Part shown: positions 17,507-26,744 of the stretch, one piece after another | Position numbering within the stretch: the first letter of the stretch is position 1 | Layout of the letters: each line of letters opens with the position of its first letter | Source of the DNA: Micromonospora sediminimaris | Lineage (GTDB): Bacteria > Actinomycetota > Actinomycetes > Mycobacteriales > Micromonosporaceae | Direction: 5' to 3' | Length of the DNA: 64,000 bases | NCBI GenBank assembly: GCA_900112325.1 | Contig: FOLJ01000001.1 | Coordinates: 124,001-188,000, forward strand | Position numbers and translations under genes: made by a program | Notes under the pieces: generated by a model | Database searches by the model: none | What the model was told of the DNA's origin: nothing | What the model saw: only the letters and a program-made list of their open reading frames with translations

Positions 17507-19174
17507 GTGCTGACTCAAGGGGGCGTGCTCAGCGGACGGTACCGGCTGGGCGAGCGGGTGGCGACCGGTGGGATGGGCGCGGTCTGGCGGGCGACGGACC
17601 TGCTGCTGGGCCGCGAGGTGGCGGTGAAGGTGCTGTTGCCGGCGTTGACCGTCGAACCCGAGTTCACCACCCGCTTCCGGGCCGAGGCACGGATGCTTGC
17701 CGCGCTGCGGCACCCCGGGGTGGTCGCGGTGCACGACGTCGGCCAGGCCACACTCGCCGACGGCAGCCGGGTGGACTACCTGGTGATGGAGTACGTCGAG
17801 GGCGAGCCGTTGAGCGCCCGGTTGCGCCGGCTGGGCCGGCTGGACCCGGCCACCACCATGTCCGTCGTGGCCCAGACCGCCGAGGCGCTGCACACCGCCC
17901 ACCTCGCCGGCATCGTGCACCGGGACGTGAAACCCGGCAACCTCCTGGTCAAGGCGGACGGCCAGGTGGTGCTTGTGGACTTCGGCATCGCCCGCTCCGG
18001 CACCACGGCCGGGATCACCGCCGCCCACACGGTGCTCGGCACCGCCTCGTTCATGTCCCCCGAGCAGGCCGGCGGCCAGCCGATCTCCGGGCTGAGCGAC
18101 ATCTACGCGCTCGGCGCCGTGGCGTACCTCTGCCTCGCCGGCCGACCTCCGTTCGTCGGGGACAACCCGCTCGACGTGGCCCTGCGGCGACTGCGGGAAG
18201 AGCCACCGCCGCTCCCGCCGGACGTTCCCCCGCCGGTGGCCGAACTGGTGTTCAGAGCCATGGCCAGGCAGCCCGGCGACCGGCACGCCAGCGCGGCGGA
18301 CCTGGCCGCCGCTGCCCGCGCCAGCGCGCCGGAGCAGGCCCCACCTCCCGGGCCGAGCGGCTTCGCGGTGCCGCCGCCGGCTGCGCATCCGGGGCAGGGT
18401 GGCCTGGCCATGGCCACGCCGGTCGGGGCCGAATCCGGTACCGGGGCGATCACCGTGGCGAGCGCCCCGACGCGTCCGGACGGTGGCCGGCGGTTCGGCG
18501 CACCGGCCATGGTGACCGCGGTGGCCGGTGTCGTGATCGTCGCCGCGGCGGGGGTGGCGCTCGCAGTGGTGTCGCAGCCGGACGCCGAAGGCGCCGACCC
18601 TCCGGTGGCCGCGTCCGCGCCGGACGCGGCGGGACTGGTGACCGCCGGCGAGACCGGCGCGCAGGGCACGGGTGAGCGGTCGGCGAGCCGGTCACCGACA
18701 GCCTCCGTACCGACGACGAAGGGCACCTCGTCGCCGGCACCGGGGCGCGACGACGCCGGGGCGGTCACCCCGCAACCGACCCATTCCGCTTCGCCTTCGC
18801 CCCGGCCGAGCGCCACACCCAGCAGCGGCGATCAGGCGAACCCCTACACCGCCACCCAGGCGTGCGGCAGCGGCTACCGGCTGATCAACTCGGCGCCGTT
18901 GACCGCGGACGGTCGCCGGCAGGCCACCGTCCACCTGCTCTACCACGCGGGCACCGGCTCGAACTGCGTGGTGACGCTGAAGGAGAGCGCGGTCGGCGCG
19001 CAGACGGCGGTCTCGGCCTTCCTGGAGGTTCGCGGACGCGGGCGGTCTACCGACGACGGCTCGTTCCGCTACTACGCCGGCCCGGTGCGGGCCGAGGCGG
19101 CCGGCACCTGCGTCAAGTGGGGCGGTTCCGCCGGTGGCGCCAGCTACAGCAGCCCCTTCGAGCACTGCGACTGA
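17507..19174 (+). CDS. Membrane Ser/Thr protein kinase (PknB-like)
   Basis: 555 residues. The Hanks-type kinase domain spans about 11-272: glycine loop VATGGMGAVWRA, Lys41 in VAVKVLL, catalytic loop HRDVKPGN (Asp140), DFG at 158-160, activation-segment end GTASFMSPEQ. A Pro-rich linker leads to a single membrane helix at about 335-355, then an extracellular Ser/Thr/Pro stretch (360-455) and a roughly 100-residue C-terminal domain with several cysteines (ACGSGYRLI, NCVVTL, GTCVKWGG, HCD). No PASTA repeats are present. It should sense something outside the cell and phosphorylate cytoplasmic targets. The GTG start follows TACCGT by six bases. Confidence 0.92.
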   Translation: MLTQGGVLSGRYRLGERVATGGMGAVWRATDLLLGREVAVKVLLPALTVEPEFTTRFRAEARMLAALRHPGVVAVHDVGQATLADGSRVDYLVMEYVEGEPLSARLRRLGRLDPATTMSVVAQTAEALHTAHLAGIVHRDVKPGNLLVKADGQVVLVDFGIARSGTTAGITAAHTVLGTASFMSPEQAGGQPISGLSDIYALGAVAYLCLAGRPPFVGDNPLDVALRRLREEPPPLPPDVPPPVAELVFRAMARQPGDRHASAADLAAAARASAPEQAPPPGPSGFAVPPPAAHPGQGGLAMATPVGAESGTGAITVASAPTRPDGGRRFGAPAMVTAVAGVVIVAAAGVALAVVSQPDAEGADPPVAASAPDAAGLVTAGETGAQGTGERSASRSPTASVPTTKGTSSPAPGRDDAGAVTPQPTHSASPSPRPSATPSSGDQANPYTATQACGSGYRLINSAPLTADGRRQATVHLLYHAGTGSNCVVTLKESAVGAQTAVSAFLEVRGRGRSTDDGSFRYYAGPVRAEAAGTCVKWGGSAGGASYSSPFEHCD

Positions 19175-19226
19175 GCCTGCCGTGGCCGGGTATGTGTTTC
19201 GGGAACCCGACGCACAGGAGGCGACA

Positions 19227-19433
19227 ATGACGACACCGATCCCGCAGATGGACACGGCGGAACTGCGCGACATCGCGGTGCGCGGCGGAATCGAAGGGGC
19301 GCGGGAGATGGACCGGAACGAACTGATCGACGCCCTGCAGGCCCGCCCCGGTGAGGGTGCCTGGCAGGAGGATCCGAAGCCGGCGAACGTCAACCCCAAC
19401 GACTTCCGGTACCAGGCCCCCGAGCGGCACTGA
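19227..19433 (+). CDS. Rho termination factor N-terminal-like small protein
   Basis: 68 residues. The segment MDTAELRDIAVRGGIEGAREMDRNELIDALQA matches the SAP-like Rho N-terminal domain found as a stand-alone protein in many actinobacteria; the C-terminal part (NVNPNDFRYQAPERH) is disordered. It probably binds nucleic acid; its process is unknown. Start chosen at ATG 19227, with AGGAGG five bases upstream. Confidence 0.8.
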   Translation: MTTPIPQMDTAELRDIAVRGGIEGAREMDRNELIDALQARPGEGAWQEDPKPANVNPNDFRYQAPERH

Positions 19434-19494
19434 ACGCGTCGCGGGGCGGCGGTACGGTGCCGCACCTGCGGTGCCCCGGTCGCCCCGCTGGACG

Positions 19495-19500
19495 TAAGGT
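19495..19500 (+). promoter_or_regulatory. Leaderless-type -10 hexamer, cobUT
   Basis: TAAGGT ends seven bases before ATG 19508. Confidence 0.6.
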
Positions 19501-19507
19501 ACGCAGC

Positions 19508-21454
19508 ATGTCCCAAGACGGGTGGAACACGCTTCTGGTCCTCGGTGGCATCCGGTCCGGCAAGTCGGAGTTCGCCGAGTCCCTGGTAGCCGACGCGCCC
19601 ACGGTCCGCTACCTGGCCACCGCCGCCGACCCGGGTGACGACCCCGAGTGGGCCGCGCGACTCGCCGCGCACCGCGCCCGCCGGCCCGAGACCTGGAGCA
19701 CGGAGGAGACCGCGACCGACCCGCGTCGTCTCGCGGACGTGATCTCCAACGCCCGGCCGGAGGAGACGCTGCTCGTCGACGACCTCGGTGGCTGGGTGAC
19801 CGTGCTGCTCGACCCGGCTCACCAGCCGGCCGACGACACCGCCACCGTCGACGAGCTGGCCGCGGCCGTGCGGTCCTGCGCCGCCCGGCTGGTGCTGGTC
19901 AGTCCCGAGGTCGGGCTCTCCCTGGTACCCACCACACCGCTGGGCCGGGCCTTCACCGACGCCCTCGGCGCGGTCAACCGCGCCGTCGCGGACGCCTGCG
20001 ACACGGTCGTCCTGGTGGTGGCCGGTCAGCCGTGCTGGTTGAAGCCCGCCGTCGGCCAGCCCGCCGTCGGCCACCCCACTCAGGCCGACTCGGCGACGGC
20101 CACTCCCGCCCCGATTGCTGCGACGGTGTCCGCCCAGAACGGCCCGACCGCCGCCACGGTGCCCGCACAGGCCGGTCCGACCGGCCAGTCGCCGGTCGGC
20201 CCCGATGGTCCGCCGCTGCCCGGCTCACCGCCGGTGACCACCCCACAGGTGCCCGCCGAAACCAACTCCGACGTTGGCGGCACCGGCTGGACCGCGCCCA
20301 CCATGGCGCTCCCGGCGGCCGCGACCGGCCTGGTCATCCAGCCCGGCATGGAACTGCCCATGCCCGACGAGTACACCGGACCGCAGGCCGTCGAGCGGCT
20401 GGCGGGCCTGGACGTGCCGGGCACCGGGCTCGGTGCGCTGGAGCAGGTGATCTCGTTCGCCGCCGCCACCCAGGGCACCCCCACCCCCACGCCGTGGCGG
20501 TCGGTGCGGGTGCTGGTGGTGCACGGCGACCACGCCGGCGGGGTCGCCGCCGGCACGGTGACCGGTGAATCGGACCGGCGGGCCGAGCAGGCCCGGGCCG
20601 GGCAGGGTGTGCTCGCCCGGCTGGCCGCCGAGAGCGGCGCGAGCCTCCAGGTGGTGGACGCGCCCGCCGCCGCACCCATCGAGCACGGCCCGGCGCTCGA
20701 CCCCGAGCAGGTGGACTCGGCCCTGCGCTACGGCTGGCGGCTGGCCGAGGAGGCGGCGGATGCCGGCGTACAGCTGCTGGTGCTGGCCGCGTGCGGGGCC
20801 GGCGCGGAGGCGACGGCCGCGGCGGTGCTGGCCGCGACCGCCGGCGCCGAACCGCCCGCAGTGCTCGCCCGGGTGGTCACCTCGGGTGGCGAGATCGACG
20901 ACGTGGCCTGGATGGCCCGCTGCGCCGCGGTCCGCGACGCCCTGCACCGCACCCGTCGTTCCTCCCGGGACGCCGCGAACGTGCTCGCCGAGCTGGGCGG
21001 CGGGGACATCGCCGTCGCCACCGGCATCCTGCTGGGTGCGACCGCCCGCCGGCTGCCGGTGCTCCTGGACGGGCCGGTCGGGGTGGCCTCCGCGCTGATC
21101 AGTCGGGACCTGGCCGGGCAGGCCCGGCACTGGTGCCTGCTGGCCGACGACGGCGGGCATCCGGCCGTCCGGCTGGCCGCCGACGTGCTCGGCCTGGACC
21201 CGTTGACCCAGCTGCGGCTCGACCTCGGCGAGGGGGCGAACGCGCTCACCCTCCTGCCGCTGCTGCGCTCGGCGCTGGCGCTGTCCGCCGCGCTGCCGAC
21301 CCGCCCCGAGGGCGACGACAGCGAGGGCGGCGAGGTGGACCCCGTCGAGGAGGCGGAGCCCGACTTCCACGAGCCGGAACCCGAGGGGCCCGGCCCGACC
21401 ACCACCACGCCGGCCGCCGAGCCGGCGGAGACCTCCGCCGCACGTGCCGGCTGA
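19508..21454 (+). CDS. cobU: Fused adenosylcobinamide kinase/guanylyltransferase and CobT-like phosphoribosyltransferase
   Basis: 648 residues. The CobU part (1-180) has the P-loop LGGIRSGKSEFAE and the HRARRPETWSTEE region carrying the guanylylated His. A Pro/Ala/Thr-rich linker (about 181-285) joins a CobT-like domain (about 290-600), recognisable by VLVVHGDHAGG, DDVAWMARCAAVRDALHR, LPVLLDGPVGVASAL and RLDLGEGANAL. An acidic Pro-rich tail follows. The CobT canonical motif GxMGIGNTT is replaced by ACGAGAEAT, so CobT activity is uncertain, although the later Glu in LGEG is kept. CobU phosphorylates and guanylylates adenosylcobinamide; CobT makes alpha-ribazole phosphate. cobS overlaps its end. 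Confidence 0.88.
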   Translation: MSQDGWNTLLVLGGIRSGKSEFAESLVADAPTVRYLATAADPGDDPEWAARLAAHRARRPETWSTEETATDPRRLADVISNARPEETLLVDDLGGWVTVLLDPAHQPADDTATVDELAAAVRSCAARLVLVSPEVGLSLVPTTPLGRAFTDALGAVNRAVADACDTVVLVVAGQPCWLKPAVGQPAVGHPTQADSATATPAPIAATVSAQNGPTAATVPAQAGPTGQSPVGPDGPPLPGSPPVTTPQVPAETNSDVGGTGWTAPTMALPAAATGLVIQPGMELPMPDEYTGPQAVERLAGLDVPGTGLGALEQVISFAAATQGTPTPTPWRSVRVLVVHGDHAGGVAAGTVTGESDRRAEQARAGQGVLARLAAESGASLQVVDAPAAAPIEHGPALDPEQVDSALRYGWRLAEEAADAGVQLLVLAACGAGAEATAAAVLAATAGAEPPAVLARVVTSGGEIDDVAWMARCAAVRDALHRTRRSSRDAANVLAELGGGDIAVATGILLGATARRLPVLLDGPVGVASALISRDLAGQARHWCLLADDGGHPAVRLAADVLGLDPLTQLRLDLGEGANALTLLPLLRSALALSAALPTRPEGDDSEGGEVDPVEEAEPDFHEPEPEGPGPTTTTPAAEPAETSAARAG

Positions 21455-22217
21455 GCCCCGGCTCGGCGACGGGGCGCGGCTGGCGCTGACCACCCTCACC
21501 ATCCTGCCGCTGCGCGTCGGCCGGATCGACCGGGCCACCGCCGGTACGGCGATGACGCTCGCCCCGGTGGTCGGCCTGCTGCTCGGGGTGCCGCTGGCCG
21601 GCGTACTGCTGCTGCTGGACGCCGGCACCGCGCCGCTGGTCGCCGCCGGGGTGACCGTCGCGGTGGCCGCCCTGCTCACCCGGGGGCTGCACCTGGACGG
21701 GCTGGCCGACACCGTGGACGCGCTCGGGTCATACCGACGCGGACCGGCCGCTCTGGAGATCATGAAGAAGCCTGACGTGGGGCCCTTCGGCGTGGTCGCT
21801 CTGGTCCTCGTCCTGCTGGTGCAGGCCGCGGCGCTGGCCGAGCTGGCCGGTCGGTCCCGTCCCGCGGTGTTCGCGGCCGTGCTGACGGCCACCGCCGCGG
21901 GGCGGCTCGGAGTGACGCTGGCCTGCCGCCGTGGGGTGCCGGCGGCGCGCCCCGAAGGGCTGGGTGCGCTGGTCGCCGGCAGCGTCGGACCGATGGCGCT
22001 GGGCGTCGCCACCGCCGCCGTCGCGCTGCTGGCGATCGCGGCGGTGCCGCACCGGCCGTGGCAGGGCCCGCTGGCCGTCCTGGCGGCGCTCGCCGTCGCG
22101 GCCGGGCTGCTGCGACACGTGGTACGCCGGCTCGGCGGGATCACCGGAGACGTGCTCGGCGCGATCGTCGAGCTGGTCACCACGCTCGTCTACCTGGGAC
22201 TGGTGCTGTCCGCCTGA
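21444..22217 (+). CDS. cobS: Adenosylcobinamide-GDP ribazoletransferase (cobalamin synthase)
   Basis: Integral membrane enzyme, 257 residues, joining adenosylcobinamide-GDP and alpha-ribazole. Motifs: LTRGLHLDGLADTVDALGSYR (acidic active-site stretch near residue 78), EIMKKPDVGPFGV, and RRLGGITGDVLGAIVE near the C-terminus, with several hydrophobic helices between. It overlaps the fusion gene upstream by eleven bases and completes the lower-ligand branch. It corresponds to Rv2208. The CobC-type phosphatase is not adjacent. Confidence 0.94.
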   Translation: MPAEPRLGDGARLALTTLTILPLRVGRIDRATAGTAMTLAPVVGLLLGVPLAGVLLLLDAGTAPLVAAGVTVAVAALLTRGLHLDGLADTVDALGSYRRGPAALEIMKKPDVGPFGVVALVLVLLVQAAALAELAGRSRPAVFAAVLTATAAGRLGVTLACRRGVPAARPEGLGALVAGSVGPMALGVATAAVALLAIAAVPHRPWQGPLAVLAALAVAAGLLRHVVRRLGGITGDVLGAIVELVTTLVYLGLVLSA

Positions 22218-22284
22218 GTCGATGGCCCGGCGCCGGGTAGCGTACCTGCGACGACAGCACCGGCGCGGCCACCCGGGGGACGAC

Positions 22285-23574
22285 ATGCTCATCACCGACG
22301 ACTTCCTGCCCGTTCCGGTCCCGGAGTCGCTCAGCGCGACCTACCTGGTGCCGACGGTGGGGCTGCCGTCGGTGACCGCCCGCACGGCCGTCGGGAAGTT
22401 GGCCGGCCGGCTCGCCGAACCGGTGTACGGGCTGGCCCGGCAGATGCTGGACAGTCCGCTGATGAGCGTCGACATCCGGCCGGTCGGCGAGTTTCCCGAG
22501 CTGCCGCCGGACCTGCTCACCGCCTTCGGGGCCAGCGAGGCGCAGCTGGACCGGCTCGCCGCGGCGACCCACCTGGTGGTGGTGCAGGCGGAGTACCGGC
22601 CGGGTTGGCCGCCCGCCCACGAGTGGGCCGCCCGGGCGGTGGCCGCGGCGGTCGCCGAGGCAGTGGGTGGCGACGTGGTGGACGTCTTCGGCCTGCAGTT
22701 CCTGGACCCTGCCGCGGCGCTGCGCTCGCTGCCCGACGCGCAGGGCCGGGTCCGGCTGGTCGACTGGGTGCTGGTGCCCTACTCGTCGGACGCCGAGGGG
22801 CTCTGGTTCACCACCAAGGGACTGCGCCGCTTCGGCCTGCTGGAGTTGCAGACCCAGGGGGTACCCGACCATCTCACCCGGGCCTGGGGCGCGGTGATGA
22901 CCGGTGCCGCCCGACGCCTGCTGCGGGACTGGACCGACGGGCTGGCCGGCGAGGAGGTGCCGGCGTTCGTGCAGCTACCGGTGCTGGCCACGGTGACCGG
23001 ACACGACATCGCGGTGGCGTACGGCAATCCGGAGCAGCACGGGGCGACCGCGCCGGTGCTGCTGCGCCTGGAGCTGGATCCGGCCACCGACCCGGACGCC
23101 GACTCCTTCCTCAGCCTGCGCCCGCCGGCCGGGCATCCCGGTCCGGCCGGACGCTACTTCGCCAACGCCTGCGCCACCCTCTTCTCCGGGATTCAGCCCG
23201 ACGTGCGGTACGCCCGCGCCGGTGACGCGATGAGCCGGGCGATCGCCACCGCCCGCGCCGGGCTGGCGGACATCCGGGCCCGGTTCCGCGACGGTCAGCT
23301 GCCACCGGAGACGCAGCTGGTCGTCAAGTACGGGCTGCCGGGCGACGACGGCCCGGAGTACGTCTGGGCCGGCGTGACGGACTGGGACACCCCGGACCGG
23401 ATCGTCGGGGCCAGCGCCAGCGACGCCAACACCGACCCCACCGTACGAATCGGCTCCCCCGTCGTGGTGGAGGTCGCCGACATCGTCGACTGGGCCGTCC
23501 TCGGCACCAGCGGCGTCATCGAGGGCGGCTGGACCCAAGCCGTCCTAGACGCCGGCCAACCCCCCACCCCCTAA
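22285..23574 (+). CDS. DUF2314-type protein of unknown function
   Basis: 429 residues, no membrane segments. The last 90 residues (YVWAGVTDWDTPDRIVGASASDANTDPTVRIGSPVVVEVADIVDW, quoted in parts: YVWAGVTDWD, GSPVVVEVADIVDW) have the pattern of DUF2314. The N-terminal two thirds contain LVVVQAEYRPGWPPAHEW and GLWFTTKGLRRFGLLELQT, suggesting a DUF4026-like arrangement, which I cannot verify. Start at ATG 22285, behind a GGGGGA site. It follows cobS by 67 bases but has no obvious cobalamin link. It ends 51 bases before a perfect palindromic element. Confidence 0.7.
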   Translation: MLITDDFLPVPVPESLSATYLVPTVGLPSVTARTAVGKLAGRLAEPVYGLARQMLDSPLMSVDIRPVGEFPELPPDLLTAFGASEAQLDRLAAATHLVVVQAEYRPGWPPAHEWAARAVAAAVAEAVGGDVVDVFGLQFLDPAAALRSLPDAQGRVRLVDWVLVPYSSDAEGLWFTTKGLRRFGLLELQTQGVPDHLTRAWGAVMTGAARRLLRDWTDGLAGEEVPAFVQLPVLATVTGHDIAVAYGNPEQHGATAPVLLRLELDPATDPDADSFLSLRPPAGHPGPAGRYFANACATLFSGIQPDVRYARAGDAMSRAIATARAGLADIRARFRDGQLPPETQLVVKYGLPGDDGPEYVWAGVTDWDTPDRIVGASASDANTDPTVRIGSPVVVEVADIVDWAVLGTSGVIEGGWTQAVLDAGQPPTP

Positions 23575-23625
23575 CCTCCCCCCCCGGTCCCCCCACCCCC
23601 CACCCCCCGGGTCCCCCCGGACCTT

Positions 23626-23692
23626 CGCGTTGATCAAGAAGTTTGCGTCGGGTTCCGTGCTGCACGGCGACGCAAACTTCTTGATCAACGCG
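23626..23692. repeat. Palindromic element copy 3 (perfect, TTTGCGTC type)
   Basis: Perfect 25-bp arms at 23626-23650 and 23668-23692 with a 17-base loop. The arm contains TTGATCAAGAAGTTTGCGTC. It lies between convergent genes, with a C-run tract on its left (23571-23620) and a G-run tract on its right. Confidence 0.95.
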
Positions 23693-23703
23693 GTTCTGCC
23701 GGT

Positions 23704-23726
23704 GGGGTGGGTGGGTGGGGTGGGGG
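23704..23726 (+). other. G-quadruplex motif at the gcvT 3' end
   Basis: Five runs of three to five G separated by single T. It ends one base before the gcvT stop codon triplet and abuts palindromic element copy 3. Confidence 0.75.
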
Positions 23727-24851
23727 TTATTTGACGGAGGGGTGGATGAAGGGGGGGCGGGTTAGGTGGACGGGGGTGCGGCGGTTGCGGATGTCGACGT
23801 GGAGCTCGGCGCCGTCGGGCAGGGCGGGGGCGGTGTCGATCAGGGCGAGGGCGATGCCCTGCTTCAGCGTGGGGCTGAAAGTGCCGCTGGTGACGGTGCC
23901 GACCCGGGTGTCGCCCGCGTACACGGCCATGCCGGGGCGGGGAATGCCGCGCTCGACGGCGACCAGGCCGCGCAGCGTACGCGCCGGACCGGCGGCCTTC
24001 TCCGCGACCAACACGTCGCGACCCCAGAAGGCCGGCTTGTCCCAGCCGACCGCCCAACCGGAGCGGGCCTGCACCGGCGTGATCTCCAGCGAGAGATCCT
24101 GCCCGTGCAGCGGGTACCCCATCTCGGTGCGCAGCGTGTCCCGGGCGGCCAGCCCGCACGCCTGCGGCGCCGGCTCGGCGGCGAACAACGCGTCCCAAAC
24201 CGCGACCGCGTCGCCGGCCGGGACCACCAACTCGTAGCCCAGTTCGCCGGTGTAGCCGGTACGGCACACGGTCAGCTCGACCGGGCCGAGCGTCGCCCGG
24301 GTGAAACTCATGTACCCGTGCTCGGTGGGGAGACCCAGATCGCTCAGCAGTTCCGCCGACCGGGGCCCCTGCACGGCCAGTACCGCGTACCCCTCGTGTT
24401 CGTCGCTGATCGTGACCTGCGACGGCGCGGCGGCGCGCAGCCGGCGTACCACCTCGGCGCTGTTCGCCGCGTTCGGGATGAGGAAGACGTGGTCGTCGGC
24501 GTGCAGGTAGGCGATGATGTCGTCCACCACCCCACCGGTCGCCTCGTCGCAGCAGAGGGTGTACTGCGCCCGGCCCGGCCCGATGCGGCCCAGGTCGTTG
24601 CTGAGGCAGGTGTTGACGAATTCCGCCGCCCCCGGCCCGGTCACCCGCACCTTGCCCAGGTGTGACACGTCGAACACGCCGACATCGGTACGCACCGCGG
24701 TGTGCTCGCGCAACACCCCGCCGCCGGCGTACTCCAGCGGCATCTCCCAGCCGCCGAACGGAGCGAACTTGGCGCCGAGCGCGGTGTGCCGGCCGGCCAG
24801 CGGAGAACGACGCAGCCGGGTCGCGGCGGCGTCGGTGGTCACCTCGGTCAT
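23727..24851 (-). CDS. gcvT: Glycine cleavage system T protein (aminomethyltransferase)
   Basis: 374 residues. Transfers the methylene of aminomethyl-lipoyl-H-protein to tetrahydrofolate, releasing ammonia. Signatures: [35 protein letters not shown] (with the catalytic Asp region), [34 protein letters not shown] and [12 protein letters not shown]. The folate-binding arginines sit in the middle block. Start chosen at ATG 24851 because TAAGTT precedes it by seven bases; longer in-frame extensions show no similarity. gcvH and gcvP are elsewhere. It corresponds to Rv2211c. Confidence 0.95.
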   Translation of the reverse strand: MTEVTTDAAATRLRRSPLAGRHTALGAKFAPFGGWEMPLEYAGGGVLREHTAVRTDVGVFDVSHLGKVRVTGPGAAEFVNTCLSNDLGRIGPGRAQYTLCCDEATGGVVDDIIAYLHADDHVFLIPNAANSAEVVRRLRAAAPSQVTISDEHEGYAVLAVQGPRSAELLSDLGLPTEHGYMSFTRATLGPVELTVCRTGYTGELGYELVVPAGDAVAVWDALFAAEPAPQACGLAARDTLRTEMGYPLHGQDLSLEITPVQARSGWAVGWDKPAFWGRDVLVAEKAAGPARTLRGLVAVERGIPRPGMAVYAGDTRVGTVTSGTFSPTLKQGIALALIDTAPALPDGAELHVDIRNRRTPVHLTRPPFIHPSVK

Positions 24852-24858
24852 GGGTGGC

Positions 24859-24864
24859 AACTTA
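24859..24864 (-). promoter_or_regulatory. Leaderless-type -10 hexamer, gcvT
   Basis: On the minus strand TAAGTT ends seven bases before ATG 24851. Confidence 0.6.
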
Positions 24865-25013
24865 CCGGGACGCACCGGGCTGGTTAGCATCGGCGGGACC
24901 GCCGGATGACCCGGCGGGGCAGCAATGACGTCCGGCGGGTAATCATCCGTCGGGGAACTCCATCGCCGGTACGCCACCACGCGACCGGCCCGGCCCGCCC
25001 GGGAGCAGCCTCC

Positions 25014-26585
25014 GTGACATCGCCCAGCACCACCCTGAGCCTGGTCGACACCGACCCCGCCGAGCTCGCCGTCGACGCGATCGTGATCGGCGTGCACAGT
25101 ACGACCGGCGAGCAGGACGCCACCAGCGGCCTCGCCGGCACCCTGCTGCTCGCCAGCGGCGCCGAGAGCATCGCCGCCGCCTTCGACGGCAAGCTGACCG
25201 AGACGCTGGCACTGCTCGGTGCGACCGGCGGCCCGGGCGAGGTGATCAAGTTGGCGACGCTGGGCACGGTCACCGCGCCGGTGCTCGCCGCCGTCGGCCT
25301 CGGCCCGGAGCCCAGTGGTGCGGCACCCGCCCCGGAGACGCTGCGCCGGGCGGCGGGCGCCGCCGTGCGTGCCCTGGCCGGCTCGGCCCGCGTGGCGATG
25401 ACGCTGCCGCTGCCGGACGACGCCGACGCCGCCGACGCGCTGCGCGCGGTCGCCGAGGGCGCGCTGCTGGGCGGTTACCGTTTCGCCGGGTACAAGACCC
25501 GTCCGCAGCCGACCCGCCGCGAGCCGGTCGCCGAGGTGCTGGTGGCCGTACCGGACGCTGCGGACGCGGCAGCACAGGCCGAGGTGGTCCGGGCCCAGAC
25601 GGTGGCCGGCGCGGTTCGACGTACCCGCGACTGGGTCAACATCGCCCCGAACGAGCTGCGCCCGCCGGCCTTCGCCGACGCGGTCGCCGAGGCGGGTCGG
25701 GCGGCCGGTCTCGACGTCGAGGTGCTCGACGAGGTCGCTCTGCGCGAGGGCGGGTACGGCGGCATCATCGCCGTCGGTCAGGGCTCGGAGGCCCCACCAC
25801 GACTGGTCAAGTTGACCTACACCCCGGACGGTGGCGGCACCGGTAAGCGGGTCGCCCTCGTCGGCAAGGGCATCACCTTCGACACCGGTGGCATCTCGAT
25901 CAAGCCGGCCCAGGGCATGTGGGAGATGAAGTCCGACATGGCCGGGGCGGCGGCGGTGGCGGCCACCATGCTGGCGGTGGCCGAGCTGAAGCCGTCCGTG
26001 GCGGTGACCGGTTACGTGCCGATGGCGGAGAACATGCCGTCCGGGACCTCGTACCGGCCCGGCGATGTGGTCACCATGTTCAACGGCAAGAAGGTGGAGG
26101 TGCTCAACACCGACGCCGAGGGCCGGATGATCCTCGGTGACGCGATGGCCCGGGCCTGCGCCGACGGCTGCGACTACCTGTTCGAGACCTCCACCCTGAC
26201 CGGCGGCCAGGTCGTCTCGCTGGGCAAGCGGATCTCCGGCGTGATGGGTACCGCCGAACTGTGCGAGCGGGTCCGCGGTGCCGGTGACGCGGTCGGCGAG
26301 CCCGCCTGGCCGATGCCGCTGCCGGACGACGTGCGCAAGGGCATGGACTCCGACGTCGCCGACATCTCTCAGGTCAACGCGGGCATGGACCGGGCCGGCC
26401 ACATGCTCCAGGGCGGTGTCTTCCTGCGCGAGTTCGTCACCGACGATGTCGCCTGGGCGCACATCGACATCGCCGGCCCCTCGTACCACGCAGGCGAGGC
26501 GACCGGCTACTGGACCAAGGGCGGCACCGGCGTCCCGGTCCGCACCCTGCTGCACCTGATCGACGACGTGGCCGCCAACGGCTGA
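25014..26585 (+). CDS. pepA: Leucyl aminopeptidase, M17 family
   Basis: 523 residues from GTG 25014 (GGGAG nine bases upstream). The C-terminal catalytic domain has the two-metal site: [26 protein letters not shown] and the M17 signature [13 protein letters not shown], with the bicarbonate/arginine region EGRM. The N-terminal Ala-rich domain (1-190) is the variable hexamerisation part. It removes N-terminal residues, preferring leucine, and belongs to peptide turnover. It corresponds to Rv2213 (pepB). A hairpin starts at its stop codon. Confidence 0.95.
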   Translation: MTSPSTTLSLVDTDPAELAVDAIVIGVHSTTGEQDATSGLAGTLLLASGAESIAAAFDGKLTETLALLGATGGPGEVIKLATLGTVTAPVLAAVGLGPEPSGAAPAPETLRRAAGAAVRALAGSARVAMTLPLPDDADAADALRAVAEGALLGGYRFAGYKTRPQPTRREPVAEVLVAVPDAADAAAQAEVVRAQTVAGAVRRTRDWVNIAPNELRPPAFADAVAEAGRAAGLDVEVLDEVALREGGYGGIIAVGQGSEAPPRLVKLTYTPDGGGTGKRVALVGKGITFDTGGISIKPAQGMWEMKSDMAGAAAVAATMLAVAELKPSVAVTGYVPMAENMPSGTSYRPGDVVTMFNGKKVEVLNTDAEGRMILGDAMARACADGCDYLFETSTLTGGQVVSLGKRISGVMGTAELCERVRGAGDAVGEPAWPMPLPDDVRKGMDSDVADISQVNAGMDRAGHMLQGGVFLREFVTDDVAWAHIDIAGPSYHAGEATGYWTKGGTGVPVRTLLHLIDDVAANG

Positions 26586-26609
26586 GCCCCGCGCAGGCTG
26601 CGCGGGGCT
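26585..26609 (+). terminator. Hairpin at the pepA stop codon
   Basis: Perfect 11-bp stem AGCCCCGCGCA/TGCGCGGGGCT with a three-base loop, beginning on the last base of the stop codon. Confidence 0.75.
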
Positions 26610-26623
26610 GCGCAGGTTTCGAT

Positions 26624-26696
26624 CAGTTTCGGGGAAGTTGTTGTGTCCACGCGCCGGGAGGCAGTAACTTCCCCGAAACTGCTGCCTCCCGGCGCG
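26624..26696. repeat. Two interleaved perfect inverted repeats
   Basis: Arms in order: A (26624-26639, CAGTTTCGGGGAAGTT), B (26650-26664, CGCGCCGGGAGGCAG), A' (26666-26681) and B' (26682-26696). A/A' pair over 16 bp and B/B' over 15 bp, both without mismatch. Because there is no base between A' and B', both stems cannot form fully at once. Located between pepA and a convergent small gene. Confidence 0.85.
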
Positions 26697-26744
26697 GGCG
26701 CGGGGCGCGGGGCGGTAAGCGCGCGGCTGCGGCGCGGATGCGGG

